Positions 19,845 through 28,913 of a stretch of 64,000 nucleotides of DNA are shown piece by piece. The notes below the pieces were generated by a model. That model worked only from the letters and a program-made list of their open reading frames with translations. It was not told the origin of the DNA and ran no database searches. The position numbers and the translations under genes are program-made. This DNA comes from Pseudomonadota bacterium (GTDB lineage: Bacteria > Desulfobacterota > Binatia > Binatales > Binataceae), in contig JAJPKA010000014.1 in the NCBI GenBank assembly GCA_021323945.1, forward strand, positions 1 to 64,000. Reading direction: 5' to 3'. The stretch's first letter is position 1, and each line of letters opens with the position of its first letter.

Positions 19845-20267
19845 ATGGCTGCGAGCTTCCCCTTCCGGCTCATAGCACCAACCGGCATAGTGTATGAAGG
19901 GCAGGTTGAGCAGGTAATTGCCGTTGGTCCCCTCGGCGAATTCGGCGTATTGGCCGAGCATGTGAATTACATAACGTCGATTGTACCGTGTGTGGTCACC
20001 CTTAAGTTGGGCGATGGTTCAGCTAATGAATTTCTTGTAACCGGAGGCCTGGCTGAGGTGAAGGATGGCTCGATGACCTTGCTCGCCGATGAGGCAATTC
20101 CGGTCGCCGCAGTCGACGCGGTAGCTGCGGCGCCTGAAGTTCAGGCCGCTGAGGAGAAGCTTTCGCAGCTCAGTTTTTACGATCCGGGCTACCCTGAAGC
20201 GGAACGAGCGCTCCAGCTCGCCCGCACCCGAGCAGAAATTGCGCGCCTGCGCCGAGTGCTAAACTAA
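19845..20267 (+). CDS. atpC: ATP synthase F1 subunit epsilon
   Basis: A 140-residue protein nine bases after atpD. The N-terminal beta sandwich has FPFRLIAPTGIVYEGQVEQV and GPLGEFGVLAEHV, as in all epsilon subunits. A C-terminal pair of helices follows and ends in ARLRRVLN. It couples gamma to the c ring and can inhibit ATP hydrolysis. It ends the operon. No clear terminator hairpin is seen in the following 115 bp, which separate it from a convergent gene. Confidence 0.95.
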   Translation: MAASFPFRLIAPTGIVYEGQVEQVIAVGPLGEFGVLAEHVNYITSIVPCVVTLKLGDGSANEFLVTGGLAEVKDGSMTLLADEAIPVAAVDAVAAAPEVQAAEEKLSQLSFYDPGYPEAERALQLARTRAEIARLRRVLN

Positions 20268-20382
20268 GTCGTCCCGGTCACTCAATCAGTTTCGACCCAA
20301 CTCCAAGACTTTTTCAGGGTCTATGGCGCCAACGGATAGGGCTGCTGCAGTGAGGACCGAAATGCGCGAATTCGGCGATCTT

Positions 20383-21273
20383 TCACTGCTGTGTGGCCCC
20401 GTAATCCTGCACACTTTGGTCGGCGGGCTCCTCGCTAATCTCTAGCGCGACGCCCATTGTTTGGTGCTTGCCTGCGCTCTGATACACGCCTCGAATAGGG
20501 GGAACGTCCGCGTAATCGCGGCCGACTGCAAGTCGTATGTGGCGTTCCGTAACGCGCGCGCCGTGGGTAGGATCGAAGCCAAACCAGCCGTCAGGTAACA
20601 GGACTTCAAGCCAGGCATGACTCGCCTGGCTACCCAGTGGGCGACCGCTGTCGATCTTTGGCGCGAGATAGCCTGAGACGTAGCGCGCCGGCACTCCGGC
20701 GAGGCGAAAGACACCAATTGTCAAATGCGCGAAATCCTGGCAGACGCCGGCTCCTGTGGTGAGCACCTGCGTGACGTCGGAGTGTACGTCGGTACTTCCA
20801 GGTTCATAAGCGAACTGGTCACGCACCCAGGCGACTACCCGCTGGCTGTAATCAGCGACTGGTTCGTTCATCCGCGGGCGTATCAACCAGAAGAACTTCT
20901 TAAGTTGATCGGTGAACGGGATATACCGGCTGGGACTGAGAAAGTCATAATTCTCCTGAGACCGCCGCTGGTCGTCGCATAGAAAACGAGCGAATCGCTC
21001 TTTGTTCAACAACTCGCGGGGCGCCTCGCGTTGGATCAATGATTCAGCGCAAACCATTAGTTCAGTGTGGGGAGGATGGACTGATGCGGCGTGGACCATG
21101 TTTCCGAATGCATCACGATAGCTGATGACCGCGGCTGGTGGAGTAATGTCGAGGCGAAATGCCAACGTCCGCTGACGCAAACTATCCCGAGGCTGCAATC
21201 TGAGTTCATTATGGGATTGCGAGGCAGGCATTTCATAGGTGAAACGGGTTACGTGACGAATCCGATATCGCAT
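20383..21273 (-). CDS. Transglutaminase-like protein with bacterial N-terminal domain
   Basis: A 296-residue protein. The N-terminal Bact_transglu_N domain (YRIRHVTRFTYEMPASQSHNEL...) is followed by the transglutaminase core. The catalytic Cys lies in GAGVCQDFAHL, the His in GSQASHAWLEV and the Asp in GWFGFDPTHG. It is the last gene of an ATP-grasp/alpha-E/transglutaminase operon, and such trios are widespread in bacteria. They may make and process a peptide, but the product is not known. No signal peptide is visible. The start ATG at 21273 is five bases from the stop of the alpha-E gene. Confidence 0.9.
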   Translation of the reverse strand: MRYRIRHVTRFTYEMPASQSHNELRLQPRDSLRQRTLAFRLDITPPAAVISYRDAFGNMVHAASVHPPHTELMVCAESLIQREAPRELLNKERFARFLCDDQRRSQENYDFLSPSRYIPFTDQLKKFFWLIRPRMNEPVADYSQRVVAWVRDQFAYEPGSTDVHSDVTQVLTTGAGVCQDFAHLTIGVFRLAGVPARYVSGYLAPKIDSGRPLGSQASHAWLEVLLPDGWFGFDPTHGARVTERHIRLAVGRDYADVPPIRGVYQSAGKHQTMGVALEISEEPADQSVQDYGATQQ

Positions 21274-21278
21274 GGCAA

Positions 21279-22241
21279 CTACTCACCTGTAAAGAATGCG
21301 GCAGAGATTTGATCGCCGATTGCGGCGCAGTCGTTCTGGATTTCGAGCAAGTATTCATGCAAACCGCCAGCTATCGCGGCTGCCGCTGTGCCGCTTCGCA
21401 GCTTGTTAAACAAATTGTCCGCAGCCGGGACATCGACTGCAGCTGATTTTATGATTTCAGTCTCGCCGTTCCACGCGCCTGGAGTTCGCTTCAATGCCGA
21501 TTGAAGGTGATCGATGCAGAAGCGGGCCGCTCGAGGGAACGTCGGATTAAACAGCATGAATTCGACTACTCGCTCTATCGCGATCTGGTTACCGTAGGTG
21601 TTCCGATAAGACTCGAGGGCCGAGGCACTGCGCAGCAGTGCGGTCCATTGGGCGAAATCGAGCGGCGAGCCTATATCCCTGGGGTGGGGCAGCAGGAAAT
21701 GGTACCTGGTGTCGAGCAGCCGCGTAACGTTCTCGGCCGCTTCGAGCCACTTGCCCAGGCTCAAAAAATCATACCCTAAATCGCGCGGCAGAGTATTCTC
21801 GATTAGTCCGGAGATGCGATAGAAGTGCTGGCGCAACTCGGCAAAAAAGGCCATCAGCCCGTGCGACAGCAGCAGGTCGGAATTCCAGCGCCTGGCTTCG
21901 AGGTGGAGTGTGTTGATTTCAAGCCAGAGCTCGGAGGAAATCCGGTTACGCGCCGCTCGGCAGTTCGCCCGGGCGTACTCCAGGCAACTGGCGATTGACG
22001 ACCGATTGCGGCGATCGAAGGTGAGAAAAGCGAGAATCGAACGTTCGTCCGCAGTATCATAGTCTTCACAAAAGAGTTCCCACTCGCCTGTAACGGTCAG
22101 TAGCGGCCACAATTCATCCTTCCGACTACCCGGATTTTCGACCAGCAGGCGATAGTTCGCATCGACTAGACGTGCGCGCCATTCCGCGCGTTCAAGATAA
22201 CGTGCCAGCCAGAAAAGGTTGCCAGCAATCCTTCTTAACAT
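21279..22241 (-). CDS. Alpha-E domain protein
   Basis: A 320-residue all-helical protein of the alpha-E family (DUF403). It starts MLRRIAGNLFWLARYLERAEWRARLVDANYR, matching the family N-terminus, and has the conserved FLSLGKWLEAAENVTRLLDTRY block. The biochemical role is unknown. It always travels with ATP-grasp and transglutaminase genes. Its ATG at 22241 overlaps the end of the ATP-grasp gene by seven bases, so the two are translationally coupled. Confidence 0.9.
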   Translation of the reverse strand: MLRRIAGNLFWLARYLERAEWRARLVDANYRLLVENPGSRKDELWPLLTVTGEWELFCEDYDTADERSILAFLTFDRRNRSSIASCLEYARANCRAARNRISSELWLEINTLHLEARRWNSDLLLSHGLMAFFAELRQHFYRISGLIENTLPRDLGYDFLSLGKWLEAAENVTRLLDTRYHFLLPHPRDIGSPLDFAQWTALLRSASALESYRNTYGNQIAIERVVEFMLFNPTFPRAARFCIDHLQSALKRTPGAWNGETEIIKSAAVDVPAADNLFNKLRSGTAAAAIAGGLHEYLLEIQNDCAAIGDQISAAFFTGE

Positions 22242-23773
22242 GATGGTCCCAACACCCAGGTGTCTTTGCTGCCGCCTCCCTGTGACGAGTTGACGATGAG
22301 CACGCCCTCGCGCATCGCTACTCGCGTAAGCCCTCCAGCCAATACCCGAGGACGCTGCCCAAACAGGACGAACGGTCGCAGGTCAATGTGTCGGTGAGTC
22401 AGGCTCAACTTTCCATCTGCTCCACTCACGAAGGTCGGATGCACCGACAATTTAACCGGAAGCTGGGCAATGTACCTGTGAGGCTCGCGTTCAATGTGGC
22501 TTCGTAATTCCGCCAATTGCCGCTCGGTAGCATGTGGTCCGATCACCACTCCATACCCGCCAGAAGCGTCGGTCGGCTTTATCACGTATTGATCAAGATC
22601 GCGGAGAACCTTCTCCCTGACTTCCCGGTGACGCAGCAGGAAGGTGTCGACAATGGGAAGAATCGGCTGTTCGCCGAGATAATAGCGGATCATATCGGGA
22701 GTATAGGCGTAGACAGCCTTGTCGTCGGCGATACCCGTACCGATAGCATTGGCAACAATCACGTTGCCCGCTCGCAGCGCCGCAGTGAGCCCGGCTACAC
22801 CGAGCAACGAGTCAGCCCGGAAGACCACTGGGTCAAGAAAATCGTCGTCGATTCGGCGATACAAGACATGCACGCGCCTAAGGCCATGCACGGTTTTCAT
22901 CCATAGTTTGTGATCTTTGCAAACGAGATCCTGCCCCTCGACCAGTTCAATACCCATCTGCTGGGAGAGAAAGACGTGCTCAAAAAAGGCTGAGTTGAAG
23001 GGGCCGGGGGTCAATAACGCCACGGTCGGATCGGAAAATCGCTCGCTCCCGAGCTCCGTCAGGCATGCAAGCAAATCGGCCGGATAGCTTTCGATCGGAC
23101 GTACGCCACTGGCACGAAGTACTTCCGGTATCAGCTGCGCCGTGATAGCGCGATTCTCCAGTGCATACGATACACCGGAAGGGGTGCGGACATTGTCTTC
23201 GAGGACGCGAAAGTTTCCGTCATCCCCGCGCACCAGGTCGATTCCGGCAATCGTGATGAAGATATCCAGCGGTACCTTCAGCCCGACTACAGCTCGCCGG
23301 TACTGCGCCGATTCAAGTATCAGGTCGCGGGGAATTAGGCCGTCCTTGAGAATGTTCCCCTGACCATAAACGTCTGCGACAAAAGCATTGAGTGCCTTGA
23401 CGCGCTGGATCAGCCCGGCCTCGAGGCGGCTCCAGGTTTGGTAATCGATAATTCGCGGTATTACATCAAAGGGAAAGATCCGCTCGATACCGGCGTGTCC
23501 ATTGTAGACATTGAAAGTGACGCCTTGATGGAGCAACGAGCGCTCAGCGGTGATGCGCATCTCGTCGAGCTCATCATGCCTCATCCGTAGAAGGGGCAGT
23601 ATCGGTGCGTAATGGGGCCGCACTTCACCGGTCGAGGTAAACATCTCATCATACAAACCGGGCGGCGGAAGATATGCCTGCGAAAATGGCAGCTTCGTGC
23701 CTGTGGCTGAGGCATTTCGGACGGACGCAGCCGTTGCGGGCGCGTAACTCTCGACGTCAATTTGGCTGTGCAT
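22235..23773 (-). CDS. Circularly permuted ATP-grasp protein
   Basis: About 512 residues from the ATG at 23773; a TTG five codons upstream also lies in frame. It belongs to the CP_ATPgrasp family (DUF404/DUF407). Typical blocks are YNGHAGIERIFPFDVIPRII, GNFRVLEDNVRTPSGVSYALENR, KPTDASGGYGVVIG and the end HIDLRPFVLFG. The family probably ligates carboxylates to amines using ATP, perhaps forming a short peptide. First gene of the three-gene operon with alpha-E and transglutaminase. Confidence 0.92.
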   Translation of the reverse strand: MHSQIDVESYAPATAASVRNASATGTKLPFSQAYLPPPGLYDEMFTSTGEVRPHYAPILPLLRMRHDELDEMRITAERSLLHQGVTFNVYNGHAGIERIFPFDVIPRIIDYQTWSRLEAGLIQRVKALNAFVADVYGQGNILKDGLIPRDLILESAQYRRAVVGLKVPLDIFITIAGIDLVRGDDGNFRVLEDNVRTPSGVSYALENRAITAQLIPEVLRASGVRPIESYPADLLACLTELGSERFSDPTVALLTPGPFNSAFFEHVFLSQQMGIELVEGQDLVCKDHKLWMKTVHGLRRVHVLYRRIDDDFLDPVVFRADSLLGVAGLTAALRAGNVIVANAIGTGIADDKAVYAYTPDMIRYYLGEQPILPIVDTFLLRHREVREKVLRDLDQYVIKPTDASGGYGVVIGPHATERQLAELRSHIEREPHRYIAQLPVKLSVHPTFVSGADGKLSLTHRHIDLRPFVLFGQRPRVLAGGLTRVAMREGVLIVNSSQGGGSKDTWVLGPSC

Positions 23774-24034
23774 CGCGCTTTGAAGCAAGCGCTATGCCCT
23801 TGCCGCGTAAAGTTCAATTACGCCCGTGACAATCGCCTGTTAATCGTGTCCACGGCGATCGATTGAGCCCGACTCGGTTCGGGGTCCTGGCGGTAGACTA
23901 GATTGACACCCGGACAGAGTGCCCTGCCAGTGAAAAGCAGGCTGCACTCGAATCCGACTCGAGCAGAGGAAAGCTGTGGGAGATGGCGGCCGCGAAGCGC
24001 GGTTGAGCTTAGCGGCCATCTGCCTTGGCGATTC

Positions 24035-24316
24035 TTAGCGAGTTCCCAGCACAGAGTCTTTCAAAGACTTAGCCGGAGTAAATCGCAGCCGGGTGCGGGC
24101 AGGGATTTTGATCTGTTCTCCTGTCGCCGGATTCCGTCCCATCCGCGCTTTGGTCCGGCGCTTGCGGAAAATCCCGAGGCCGGCTAGACGCAACGAGCCT
24201 TCACGCTTAAGTTCGCGCACAACCAGAGCGGTAATTTCGTCGAGCGCGCTTTTGGCCTGCTTTTTGGTTATTCCGACCTTGTCCGCCAGATGGGCTGCAA
24301 CCTGCGACTGCGTCAT
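24035..24316 (-). CDS. HU/IHF-family DNA-binding protein
   Basis: 93 residues if it starts at the second of two adjacent ATGs (24316); the first is at 24319. A very strong ribosome-binding site AAGGAGGAGG sits directly before the ATG pair and favours the inner one by spacing. The sequence has the HU/IHF fold: an N-terminal helical part (LADKVGITKKQAKSALDEI) and the DNA-binding arm (RRTKARMGRNPATGEQIKIPARTRLRFTP in outline). It bends and compacts DNA. The tip residues RNPATGE match HU. The frame is open upstream, but that part is not protein-like. Confidence 0.9.
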   Translation of the reverse strand: MTQSQVAAHLADKVGITKKQAKSALDEITALVVRELKREGSLRLAGLGIFRKRRTKARMGRNPATGEQIKIPARTRLRFTPAKSLKDSVLGTR

Positions 24317-24493
24317 CATCCTCCTCCTTGTGCCCCGTGACACGGGTCTGAAATGAAGGGTGGACGACGCCACCGAGTTTTGCAAGCGGGGGCCTTTCAA
24401 AAAAGCGCATTTTTCTTAAGGATCACGTCAATTTTTGCACATTCAGGCCATTTTCTCGGCGTCTGGTCGGTGGTTTGTGAAGCCTAGCATCGG

Positions 24494-24517
24494 AAAAGGC
24501 GGCGGCCGCGGCCTTTT
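24494..24517 (-). terminator. Possible rho-independent terminator
   Basis: A 7-bp perfect inverted repeat, AAAAGGC and GCCTTTT, encloses a GC-rich loop of ten bases. Read on the reverse strand it gives a stem ending in TTTT, about 540 bp downstream of truA. The distance is long, so a role for the leuB-usg-truA transcript is uncertain. Confidence 0.3.
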
Positions 24518-24824
24518 GCGGCACCAAGGCCTTAGCGGCGCAGCGCAAATGGAATCCATTTCGCCCTTAAGCGCAGTCAAGATAACCTGATCCGGAATCC
24601 AGCCGCGCCCGCTAGGGCTGGTGAGATTTTTGATGATGAATTGTCAACAGCTAATGCGGATTAAATTGCCTTTTGCTGAATTGCTCGGGATGCGTTTGAA
24701 TTAAAGCGACGCCTGAGCGTCTCAGCGCCGAGTTGCAGGTCTGCGAGGAACTCTCCAGGAATCCCGCGGTTTGGCATGGTGACCGCTCGATGGCCTTGAC
24801 GGATACCCTCGGGCGCCTATGCTA

Positions 24825-24964
24825 ATGAACACAATCTTGGTGCCCACCCCTATCGAATCGAGGATTAATTTCTTCGCTCCCGCACCGGTGAGTCCCAAGG
24901 TTTTGGCCCGATGCGTACCGCTTCATCGCTGTTGGCGCACCATTTTGTGGCAGCCTCGTATTGA
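24825..24964 (+). pseudogene. Possible remnant of a phosphorylase-superfamily (PNP/futalosinase-like) gene
   Basis: An ATG at 24825 begins NTILVPTPIESRIN, which resembles the N-terminus of futalosine-hydrolase-type nucleosidases. In a second frame, ending at a TGA at 24962-24964, follows GFGPMRTASSLLAHHFVA, which resembles the family's next conserved block. The two need at least one frameshift to join and nothing follows. The resemblance is by eye and the fragment is short. Confidence 0.28.
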
Positions 24965-25053
24965 GAGCGAAAGCGGCAGGTTATTACCCATCGTTACGCA
25001 AACCCAGACGGTGCTTGGAGCGACCCAGGTCAGCCGGATCAGCCGTACCGACT

Positions 25054-25788
25054 CTAGTAAGTGACCTTCACTAGATATAACCCGCAAGCCGGTGCAGGCG
25101 CGGGCGCAAGCATACGATTTCGGCTCTCCAGCAAACGGAGGATTTGCTGAGGGCTCGAGATGCCACGGCCGACCTCAACCATGGCAGCAACCATGGTCCG
25201 GACCATGTGGCGTAAAAAAGCTGTGGCTTCAACATGATAAGTGACAAAGGTGCCGTCACGACGCCATTCGCTGGCGAGCACGCGGCGGACCGTGGTCTTT
25301 TCGGCAGAGCCGAGCGAGCGCATGGCGGCGAAATCATGTTCCCCCACAAAGAATGAGGCTGCCTCGTTCATCGCGTCTACGTTCAGCGGATCGCGCACCA
25401 GCCACGAGTAGCGGAATTCGAAGGCCGAGCGGGTTTGTTGGTTCAATATCCGATACTCGTAGCTTCGTGAGCGAGCGTGCCGGCGAGGATCGAAGGAATC
25501 GTCGACGCTGGCGGCGTCCGTTACTGTGATATCCGGCGGCAGCAGCCGATTCAGGGCTCGCATCAAATCCTGCGGGGCAAAAGGCCGGGGCAGGCGAACT
25601 GCAGCGACCTGGCCCCGTGCATGGACTCCAGCGTCGGTTCGCCCCGCGGCATGTACCCGCAAAGGCTCCATGAAGATGCGCTTGAGCGCCTCTTCCAGTC
25701 TTGCTTGGATCGAATCCTGGCCGGCTTGGAGCTGCCATCCGCAGTAGGCCGTACCATCGTACTCGAGGATGAGCCGAATCTGCGTCAT
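25054..25788 (-). CDS. truA: tRNA pseudouridine synthase A
   Basis: A 244-residue protein starting at the ATG at 25788. The catalytic Asp52 is in the motif GRTDAGVHARGQ. Other family blocks are YDGTAYCGWQLQ at the N-terminus, RSYEYRILN in the middle and FLRHMVRTMVAAMVEVGRG near the C-terminus. It converts uridines 38-40 of tRNA anticodon stems to pseudouridine. The gene follows a usg-like gene by 113 bp; a usg-truA neighbourhood is also found in E. coli (pdxB-usg-truA). Confidence 0.96.
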   Translation of the reverse strand: MTQIRLILEYDGTAYCGWQLQAGQDSIQARLEEALKRIFMEPLRVHAAGRTDAGVHARGQVAAVRLPRPFAPQDLMRALNRLLPPDITVTDAASVDDSFDPRRHARSRSYEYRILNQQTRSAFEFRYSWLVRDPLNVDAMNEAASFFVGEHDFAAMRSLGSAEKTTVRRVLASEWRRDGTFVTYHVEATAFLRHMVRTMVAAMVEVGRGISSPQQILRLLESRNRMLAPAPAPACGLYLVKVTY

Positions 25789-25901
25789 GCGAAGTGAATG
25801 CGCGCGACGGTTCGGATCGATCTAATCGGAATTTTCCTGAACCCCATCAGCCGATTTCACAGGATGAGCGACGGACCTTTCCAATTAGCGCAGCAGGTCG
25901 T

Positions 25902-26903
25902 CTAATCAAATTCGCTGATGCCGGTGAGTGCTTCAGCGATCCATACGGCGGTTAGAGCGGCCAATCGCGCAGCATCGAAGGTACACCAGATGGTCGCGCC
26001 AGTGTCGTTCAACCCTACTCGCGCAATCGCACCTTCCTGCCCGACCGCATCGACGAATCCGGTGGCGTCCTCGTTGTCCGTTACGATCAGCCCCGGCGCG
26101 GAGCGCAGGGAATGGGAAAGGTTCTCGGGAGGGCGGGTCGTCCGCACGAAGAGAGCGACCCCGCTGCCGTGGAAGGCCGGGACTCGAACGATGTTGAGCA
26201 AAATGGGCTCGCTTTTGTGCAATAATGCCTGAACTTGTCCCGCAATCGCCCCGCACAGTTGATCGGTCTCGGCAGACCGAAAGACATTAAAAGCGACCTG
26301 AATCTTGTCATCGGCATCAAGGCGGGCATTGAGAACATCAGCCGATTGTTGAAACAGTTCCGAGATGCTCTCGTGCCCGCCCGCGCTAGCGCTGAGCATG
26401 ATCGAGGCCGCCGCCGAAGCGTCGTCGCCTACGACACTTAGAATCGTCGCGATCAACTGCGCAGCGGGATGCGGGACGGCCAAGAGGCGGCCGCGCTCGG
26501 GCCGCGCGATCTGCTCGCGGCCGGTTAGTCCGGGAGCAAGCAGTAAACTTCTGTCGTCTGGCGGAGATGTCGCGGCGCTCAGGTCGATTAACAGCGGCCC
26601 CGGTCGCGCAGCAATGATCCGCCTGACCGTGGGGTTTGGAATCGCCAGGAAAGCAAGGTCGAACGTCGAGAGCACGTCGGGTCCGGTAAAGTGATGAACC
26701 GGCAGCGCGCGGTCCCCTGCCTCGACCACCCGGTCGCTCGAATCTCGCGCGAACAGCTTTAACTGTGAATACGGAAAGTTGCGCTGGACGATCAGCTCCG
26801 CTATCTGACTTCCGACGGTCCCAGTAGCACCGACCAGCGCGATTGCCAGTTCCCTACCGGCCAATTCGCTACGCTCCGGGCTGCAAACTTTCGATCCTTT
26901 CAC
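25902..26903 (-). CDS. usg: Aspartate-semialdehyde-dehydrogenase homologue lacking the catalytic cysteine (Usg-like)
   Basis: About 333 residues from a GTG at 26903, inside the end of leuB; a TTG 13 codons later is another possible start. The Rossmann motif VGATGTVGSQIAEL is clear. Where aspartate-semialdehyde dehydrogenases carry the catalytic N-C-S/T, this protein has PHPAAQ (residues 144-149), so there is no Cys. This is the pattern of Usg-1 proteins, homologues without known dehydrogenase activity. The substrate-loop block GGHESISELFQQS is partly kept. True Asd activity is unlikely; the gene's role is unknown. It lies between leuB and truA. Confidence 0.8.
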   Translation of the reverse strand: MKGSKVCSPERSELAGRELAIALVGATGTVGSQIAELIVQRNFPYSQLKLFARDSSDRVVEAGDRALPVHHFTGPDVLSTFDLAFLAIPNPTVRRIIAARPGPLLIDLSAATSPPDDRSLLLAPGLTGREQIARPERGRLLAVPHPAAQLIATILSVVGDDASAAASIMLSASAGGHESISELFQQSADVLNARLDADDKIQVAFNVFRSAETDQLCGAIAGQVQALLHKSEPILLNIVRVPAFHGSGVALFVRTTRPPENLSHSLRSAPGLIVTDNEDATGFVDAVGQEGAIARVGLNDTGATIWCTFDAARLAALTAVWIAEALTGISEFD

Positions 26904-27981
26904 GGACCGTTCGGCCCATCGCCTTGCATCCGATAACCCTGGCTCCGGGTCCTCCGCCTAAATCGCGAGTCCTATAGCCGTCACGAAGAACGGCCTCGAC
27001 TGCTTGCAGAATAAGCTCCGCCTCGGCTTTTAAACCAAGGGAATAGTCGAGGAGCATAGCGGCGGACAGGATCGCGGCGAGCGGGTTGGCCTCGTCGCGG
27101 CCAGCGATATCTGGTGCACTGCCATGAATTGGCTCGTACAAGCCCACCCGGAACCCAGCGCTATTCAATTCCTCGCCTAACGAGGCCGAGGGAAGCAGTC
27201 CCATCGACCCCGCTAACACGGAGGCCTCATCGGTTAGGATATCACCAAACATGTTCTCGGTGACGATAACGTCGAAGTCACGCGGACGCCTGATGAGATG
27301 CATCGACATCGCATCGACCAGCTGATTCTCGAACTTGACGTCGGGGAATTCCGCGCTGATTTGGGTCGCAATCTCACGCCACAAACGCGAGGTGGCAAGG
27401 ATATTGGCCTTATCGACGGAGGTGAGTCGTTTGCGGCGTTCCCGGGCCATTTCGAAGGCGAAACGCAGCACCCGGCTGATCTCGGCCTCGGTATACACAC
27501 AGGTATCGACCGCTTCGCGCCCGTGTTTTCCCTCGCGACGCTCGCTGGGTTGTCCGTAATAGATCCCGCCGGTGAGTTCGCGGATCACCACCAGGTCCAC
27601 ATCATTGATGATTTCTGGCTTCAGCGGCGAGGCAATGGCCGTTTCCCTGAAAGCCTTGACCGGCCGGACATTGGCAAAGAGTCCCAATTCCTTCCGCAAG
27701 GTAAGTAGCGCCTGTTCGGGGCGCTTATCTGCTCTGGGATCGTCCCACTTGGGGCCCCCGACCGCACCGAGCAAGATCGCGTCGGCCTCCTTCGCCTGAG
27801 CGAGAACGCTATCGGGGAGCGGAGTGCCGTGGAGGTCGAGCGCATGACCGCCCGCAACCCCTTCTTTGAATTCGATGTCGACCGCCGCCTCGCGAGTTAC
27901 GACTTTAAGCACTTGCAAGGCTTCGCCTACCACTTCCGGGCCGATGCCGTCCCCTTTAAGAACTAGAACTTTATAGGCCAT
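26869..27981 (-). CDS. leuB: 3-isopropylmalate dehydrogenase
   Basis: A 370-residue protein with the expected VLKGDGIGPEVVGEALQVL start, substrate-binding RELTGGIYYGQP, catalytic Tyr and Lys in the central part (KANILATSRLWRE), the metal-binding Asp region (NMFGDILTDEASVLAGSMGLLPSASLG) and the NAD motif EPIHGSAPDIAG. It catalyses oxidative decarboxylation of 3-isopropylmalate in leucine synthesis. Its 3' end overlaps the likely start of the usg-like gene by 35 bp. No leuA, leuC or leuD is in the window. Confidence 0.97.
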   Translation of the reverse strand: MAYKVLVLKGDGIGPEVVGEALQVLKVVTREAAVDIEFKEGVAGGHALDLHGTPLPDSVLAQAKEADAILLGAVGGPKWDDPRADKRPEQALLTLRKELGLFANVRPVKAFRETAIASPLKPEIINDVDLVVIRELTGGIYYGQPSERREGKHGREAVDTCVYTEAEISRVLRFAFEMARERRKRLTSVDKANILATSRLWREIATQISAEFPDVKFENQLVDAMSMHLIRRPRDFDVIVTENMFGDILTDEASVLAGSMGLLPSASLGEELNSAGFRVGLYEPIHGSAPDIAGRDEANPLAAILSAAMLLDYSLGLKAEAELILQAVEAVLRDGYRTRDLGGGPGARVIGCKAMGRTVRERIESLQPGA

Positions 27982-28292
27982 CTATTATGGGTGATTTAGC
28001 AGACGGGGTGTTCCGTCGCATACAGTTCAACAAAGCGTGGTGCACTTCCCCCTGTCATCTGCCGGAAAATAATGCCAGCATTGAACAGCAAGAAGCATCG
28101 TGCTCTTACTCCAACGCTCTAGCACTTAATCCAACTCGTCGATGACGGCAAGGCCCTTTCACGGAATTCCGCGGACAAATTCTTCGCGGCAGTTTCCTGG
28201 TTCCCCAAGGATGAAACTTTCTTTCGTGCCCACCAGGTCAGAACTTATATTGCGCCTCGGTGGGCTCGAGGAATTGAGGAAGAATAGAAAGC
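27982..28292. other. Divergent intergenic region between leuB and ppa (311 bp)
   Basis: It holds the upstream regions of leuB (reverse) and ppa (forward). A purine-rich GAGGAAG precedes the ppa ATG by about ten bases. I see no leucine-rich leader peptide, T-box or other clear riboswitch, and no strong promoter hexamers. Confidence 0.4.
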
Positions 28293-28817
28293 ATGGACTT
28301 CAGTAAGATCTCAAGCGGCAAGGCGCCGCCATTCGATATCAATGTTTTGGTGGAGATTCCGCAAGGCGGCTTGCCGGTCAAATACGAATTGGACAAAGCT
28401 AGCGGCGTTCTCTTTGTCAACCGCTTTCTGCACACGACGATGTTCTATCCGGGTAACTATGGATTCATCCCTAACACGCTTGCCCAAGACGGTGATCCCT
28501 TGGACGTCCTGATCGTGTCGCAAGTCGCGGTCTTTCCAGGTGCGGTGGTTCGGTCTCGTCCAGTCGGCATGTTGCTCATGGAGGATGAGGCGGGACCAGA
28601 TGAGAAGATCATCGCGGTTCCAGTCGACGACCTCAACCCCTATTTCAGCGGTGTGCGTTCGTACGAAGACCTGCCGGCCATACTGCGCGATCAAATCGTC
28701 CATTTTTTCCGGCACTACAAGGACCTGGAAGAGGGTAAGTGGGTCAAAGTGGTGAGATGGGCGACCGCGAGCGAGGCTGCCGCCCGGATTCAGGCGGCAA
28801 TCGAACGTGCACATTAA
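28293..28817 (+). CDS. ppa: Inorganic pyrophosphatase, family I
   Basis: A 174-residue protein of the soluble family I type. The metal-binding signature DGDPLD is at residues 66-71 (Asp66, Asp68, Asp71). Other conserved parts are EIPQG with KYELDK near the N-terminus, FYPGNYGFIPNTL, and the basic HFFRHYKDLE near the C-terminus. It hydrolyses pyrophosphate to phosphate and pulls biosynthetic reactions forward. Length is normal. Confidence 0.97.
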   Translation: MDFSKISSGKAPPFDINVLVEIPQGGLPVKYELDKASGVLFVNRFLHTTMFYPGNYGFIPNTLAQDGDPLDVLIVSQVAVFPGAVVRSRPVGMLLMEDEAGPDEKIIAVPVDDLNPYFSGVRSYEDLPAILRDQIVHFFRHYKDLEEGKWVKVVRWATASEAAARIQAAIERAH

Positions 28818-28913
28818 GCCGTTTTGTGCGGCAAAACACGCGCGTGCAGCCGCTGTCGGCGACCAGTTACAGTTTAAAACCGTGCTTATATTAGCGATTA
28901 GAGGAATCGCCAA

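Larger units (their letters stand above)
24317..25053. other. Long intergenic region (737 bp) with a hairpin and a possible gene remnant
   Basis: This region separates the HU gene start from the truA stop, both on the reverse strand. The left part is locally AT-rich with a short AAAAAAGCGCATTTTT stretch and should hold the HU promoter. A GC-rich hairpin lies at 24494-24517 and a protein-like remnant at 24825-24964. The rest shows no gene I can support. Confidence 0.4.
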
